Source: Solirubrobacterales bacterium (lineage in GTDB: Bacteria > Actinomycetota > Thermoleophilia > Solirubrobacterales > Solirubrobacteraceae). Taken from it: 6,626 nt of DNA. The notes below the pieces were generated by a model that worked only from the letters and a program-made list of their open reading frames with translations, did not search any database and was not told the DNA's origin. A program made the translations under genes and the position numbers. The stretch lies in NCBI GenBank assembly GCA_025963955.1, contig JAOPZU010000042.1:1-6626 (forward strand). Direction: 5' to 3'. The first letter of the stretch is position 1; every line of letters starts with the position of its first letter. Shown here in pieces: positions 5,036 through 6,626 of this stretch.

Positions 5036-6406
5036 ATGATCGCCGTGGTGGACCCGAGCACTGAGGCGGTCGTCGGCCACGTGAGCGAGGCCGGGCACGA
5101 GGGCGTGGACGCCGCCGTCCGTGCCGCCCGCGCCGCGCTGCCGGGCTGGTCGGCCACGCCCCTGGCCGAGCGCCTGGCGCACCTGGAGCGCCTGGCCGGC
5201 GGCCTGGAGGCCCGCAGCGAGCAGATCGGCCTGTCGCTCGCGCGGGAGATGGGGATGCCGCTGGCGCAGGCCCAGGCCGTGCAGGCCGCGCTGCCCGTCG
5301 CGGTGATCCGCACGACGATCACGGCGGCGCGCTCGTTCGTCTTCAGCGCGCAGGAGGGCGGCGCCACGATCCTCCGCGAGCCGGCCGGCGTCGTCGCCGC
5401 GATCACGCCGTGGAACTTCCCGCTGCACCAGATCGCCGCGAAGCTCGCGCCCGCCCTGGCGGTCGGCTGCACCGTGATCCTGAAGCCCAGCGAGCTCGCG
5501 CCGCTGAGCGTCGAGATCCTCCAGGAGGCGGCGCGCGCGGCGGGCCTGCCCGACGGCGTGCTCGGCGTCGTCCACGGCACGGGGCCCCTGACGGGCGAGG
5601 CGCTCGTCGGCCATCCGGGCGTCGACGTGATCTCCCTGACCGGGTCCGTGGCGGCCGGACGGCGGATCGGCGCGATCGCGGGGGCCGCGGTCAAGCGGGC
5701 GTGCCTGGAGCTCGGCGGCAAGTCCCCGAGCGTCGTCCTGGACGACGCCGACCTGGAGGCCGCCGTCCGCTTCACCGTCACCCGCTGCTGCTTCAACAGC
5801 GGCCAGGCCTGCAACGCGCCGACCCGGCTGCTGGTCCCGCGCGCGCACGCCCGCGCGGCGGCCGAGATCGCCGCCGACGCTGCGGCCGTGCTGCGCGTCG
5901 GCCCGGCGCTGGACCCGGACAGCACGATGGGGCCCGTCATCAGCGCCGCCGCGCGCGAGCGGATCCGCGCGCACATCGACGGCGCGATCGCGGCGGGGGC
6001 GCAGGCCGTCCACGGCGGCAGCGCCCAGCCGGCCGGCGTCCCGGAGCACGGCTTCTGGGTCGCCCCCACCGTCCTGGCCGGTGTCACCGAGGACATGCGG
6101 ATCCACCACGAGGAGGTCTTCGGGCCCGTGCTCGCGCTGCTCGCGCACGACGGGGACGACGACGCGGTCCGGCTCGCGAACGCCACCGAATACGGGCTCT
6201 CCGCCGAGCTCTTCACCGCCGATCCCGGCCGGGCCCGGGACGTCGCCGGCCGGCTGCGCGCCGGCCAGGTGAAGGTCGGCGGGGTCAGCGCCCGCGACGC
6301 CCTCGGCGCGCCCTTCGGCGGCTACGGACTCAGCGGCCTTGGGCGGGAGCTCGGCCGCTTCGGCCTGGAGGAGTTCGTGGAGACCAAGGCGGTGCTCGGT
6401 GTCTGA
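5036..6406 (+). CDS. NAD(P)-dependent aldehyde dehydrogenase
   Basis: 456 aa from the ATG at 5036. The catalytic set is complete: 'TPWNFPL' with Asn127, Lys150 in 'ILKPSE', 'TGSVAAGRRIG' (202-212) for the coenzyme, general-base Glu225 in 'LELGGK', nucleophile Cys259 in 'NSGQAC', and 'EEVFGP' (359-364). It would oxidise an aldehyde to a carboxylic acid, possibly the product of P450 and SDR action. It starts at 'IAVVDPSTEAVVG', which aligns with the usual 'NPAT-E-VIG' region, so the short family form is complete. An in-frame ATG at 4991, overlapping the P450 stop, would add 15 residues read from repeat copy 2; these do not look like family sequence, so I prefer 5036. Neither start has a strong ribosome site, which suggests translational coupling. 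The stop overlaps the SDR start. Aldehyde substrate unknown. Confidence 0.93.
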   Translation: MIAVVDPSTEAVVGHVSEAGHEGVDAAVRAARAALPGWSATPLAERLAHLERLAGGLEARSEQIGLSLAREMGMPLAQAQAVQAALPVAVIRTTITAARSFVFSAQEGGATILREPAGVVAAITPWNFPLHQIAAKLAPALAVGCTVILKPSELAPLSVEILQEAARAAGLPDGVLGVVHGTGPLTGEALVGHPGVDVISLTGSVAAGRRIGAIAGAAVKRACLELGGKSPSVVLDDADLEAAVRFTVTRCCFNSGQACNAPTRLLVPRAHARAAAEIAADAAAVLRVGPALDPDSTMGPVISAAARERIRAHIDGAIAAGAQAVHGGSAQPAGVPEHGFWVAPTVLAGVTEDMRIHHEEVFGPVLALLAHDGDDDAVRLANATEYGLSAELFTADPGRARDVAGRLRAGQVKVGGVSARDALGAPFGGYGLSGLGRELGRFGLEEFVETKAVLGV

Positions 6407-6626
6407 GGCGTCCGCTCCGGCGCCCGTGCTCGTCACCGGGTGTGCGTCCGGCATCGGCCTGGCGTTGGCCGAGAGGCTGCTGGCGGACGGGATCCCGGTC
6501 GTCGGGCTGGACCTGCGCGCGGAGGGCCCGGACGGCATCGACGCCCGCGCCTGCGACCTGTCGGACGCCGCCGCGGTGGACGCCGCGGTCGCCGCGCTGC
6601 CCGCGGCGCTCGGCGGGCTGGCGAAC
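6399..6626 (+). CDS. Short-chain dehydrogenase/reductase, N-terminal part
   Basis: The first 76 codons of a gene that continues past the window. The GTG at 6399 overlaps the last 8 bases of the ALDH gene, which implies coupled translation in one operon. The protein shows the classical SDR coenzyme motif TGxxxGIG as TGCASGIG (13-20), then 'VVGLDLR' with Asp38 at the end of the second strand, which favours NAD over NADP, and 'CDLSD' (52-56) for the adenine ring. It breaks off in 'LGGLAN', where the 'NNAG'-type motif normally begins. The catalytic Ser-Tyr-Lys lie beyond the window. It probably oxidises an alcohol, perhaps one made by the P450, or reduces a ketone. The family is sure; the reaction is inferred from context. 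Confidence 0.88.
   Translation, partial: MSEASAPAPVLVTGCASGIGLALAERLLADGIPVVGLDLRAEGPDGIDARACDLSDAAAVDAAVAALPAALGGLAN

Noticed and set aside
122..5991. Five copies of the palindrome GCGATCGC (122, 1730, 2024, 5672, 5984), more than base composition alone predicts
   Set aside because: Four copies are in-frame GCG-ATC-GC(C/G) codons for Ala-Ile-Ala in real genes, so preferred codons explain them. Only the copy at 2024 is intergenic.
4481..6538. Long minus-strand open frame opposite the P450, ALDH and SDR genes
   Set aside because: It is antisense to well-supported genes. Its composition is Arg/Ala/Gly-rich with no motif, and it is a GC artefact.

Overview
The window looks like chromosomal DNA from a high-GC Actinomycetota. 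GC is very high throughout, codon third positions are almost all G or C, and GTG starts and overlapping start/stop codons are common. The small membrane protein at 560-880, with its conserved '-STETK-...-SRGLAKSGSR-' ending, is of a type I associate with actinobacteria. An order such as Solirubrobacterales is possible, but that is a guess. There are no RNA genes, CRISPR arrays, transposases or phage genes.

Left part (1-2023): the end of a cell-wall-hydrolase-like protein with a C-terminal CHAP domain (+) converges on a 106-aa two-helix membrane protein (-). Two overlapping hairpins lie between them, and one of these has the TGA stop codon as its loop. A 213-bp region separates the small membrane gene from a divergent 309-aa protein with about five membrane helices. 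This region holds a good Shine-Dalgarno sequence, a strong hairpin at the probable 5' end of the small gene's leader, and a tentative stress-sigma-like promoter. The 309-aa gene converges, with a 9-bp gap, on the next block.

Middle part (2033-3788): on the minus strand, a TetR-family repressor gene is followed by an NAD-dependent epimerase/dehydratase-family (extended SDR) gene. Between them is a 12-bp-stem inverted repeat whose arms are palindromic themselves. The tetR gene diverges from a cytochrome P450 gene. The 74 bp between their starts carry a convincing set of elements: a perfect TTGACA facing the P450, a TTGCGA-17-CATACT promoter facing tetR, and an inverted repeat (GCGAA-6-TTCGC) lying across both.

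Right part (3789-6626): a tightly packed plus-strand operon of cytochrome P450 (400 aa, complete motifs), aldehyde dehydrogenase (456 aa, complete catalytic set) and the start of a classical short-chain dehydrogenase, which runs off the window. The likely logic is P450 hydroxylation, then SDR and ALDH oxidation of the alcohol and aldehyde, induced when a ligand releases the TetR repressor. The substrate cannot be read from the sequence. P450 redox partners are not in the window.

The most unusual item is a 38-bp perfect direct repeat with a 48-bp period at the P450/ALDH junction. It looks like a recent in-frame duplication of the P450 3' end that changed the gene's last residues and stop codon and created a second possible start for the ALDH. 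I did not find a clearly new multi-gene system; the rest is an ordinary oxidative catabolic or biosynthetic locus plus poorly characterised membrane proteins.
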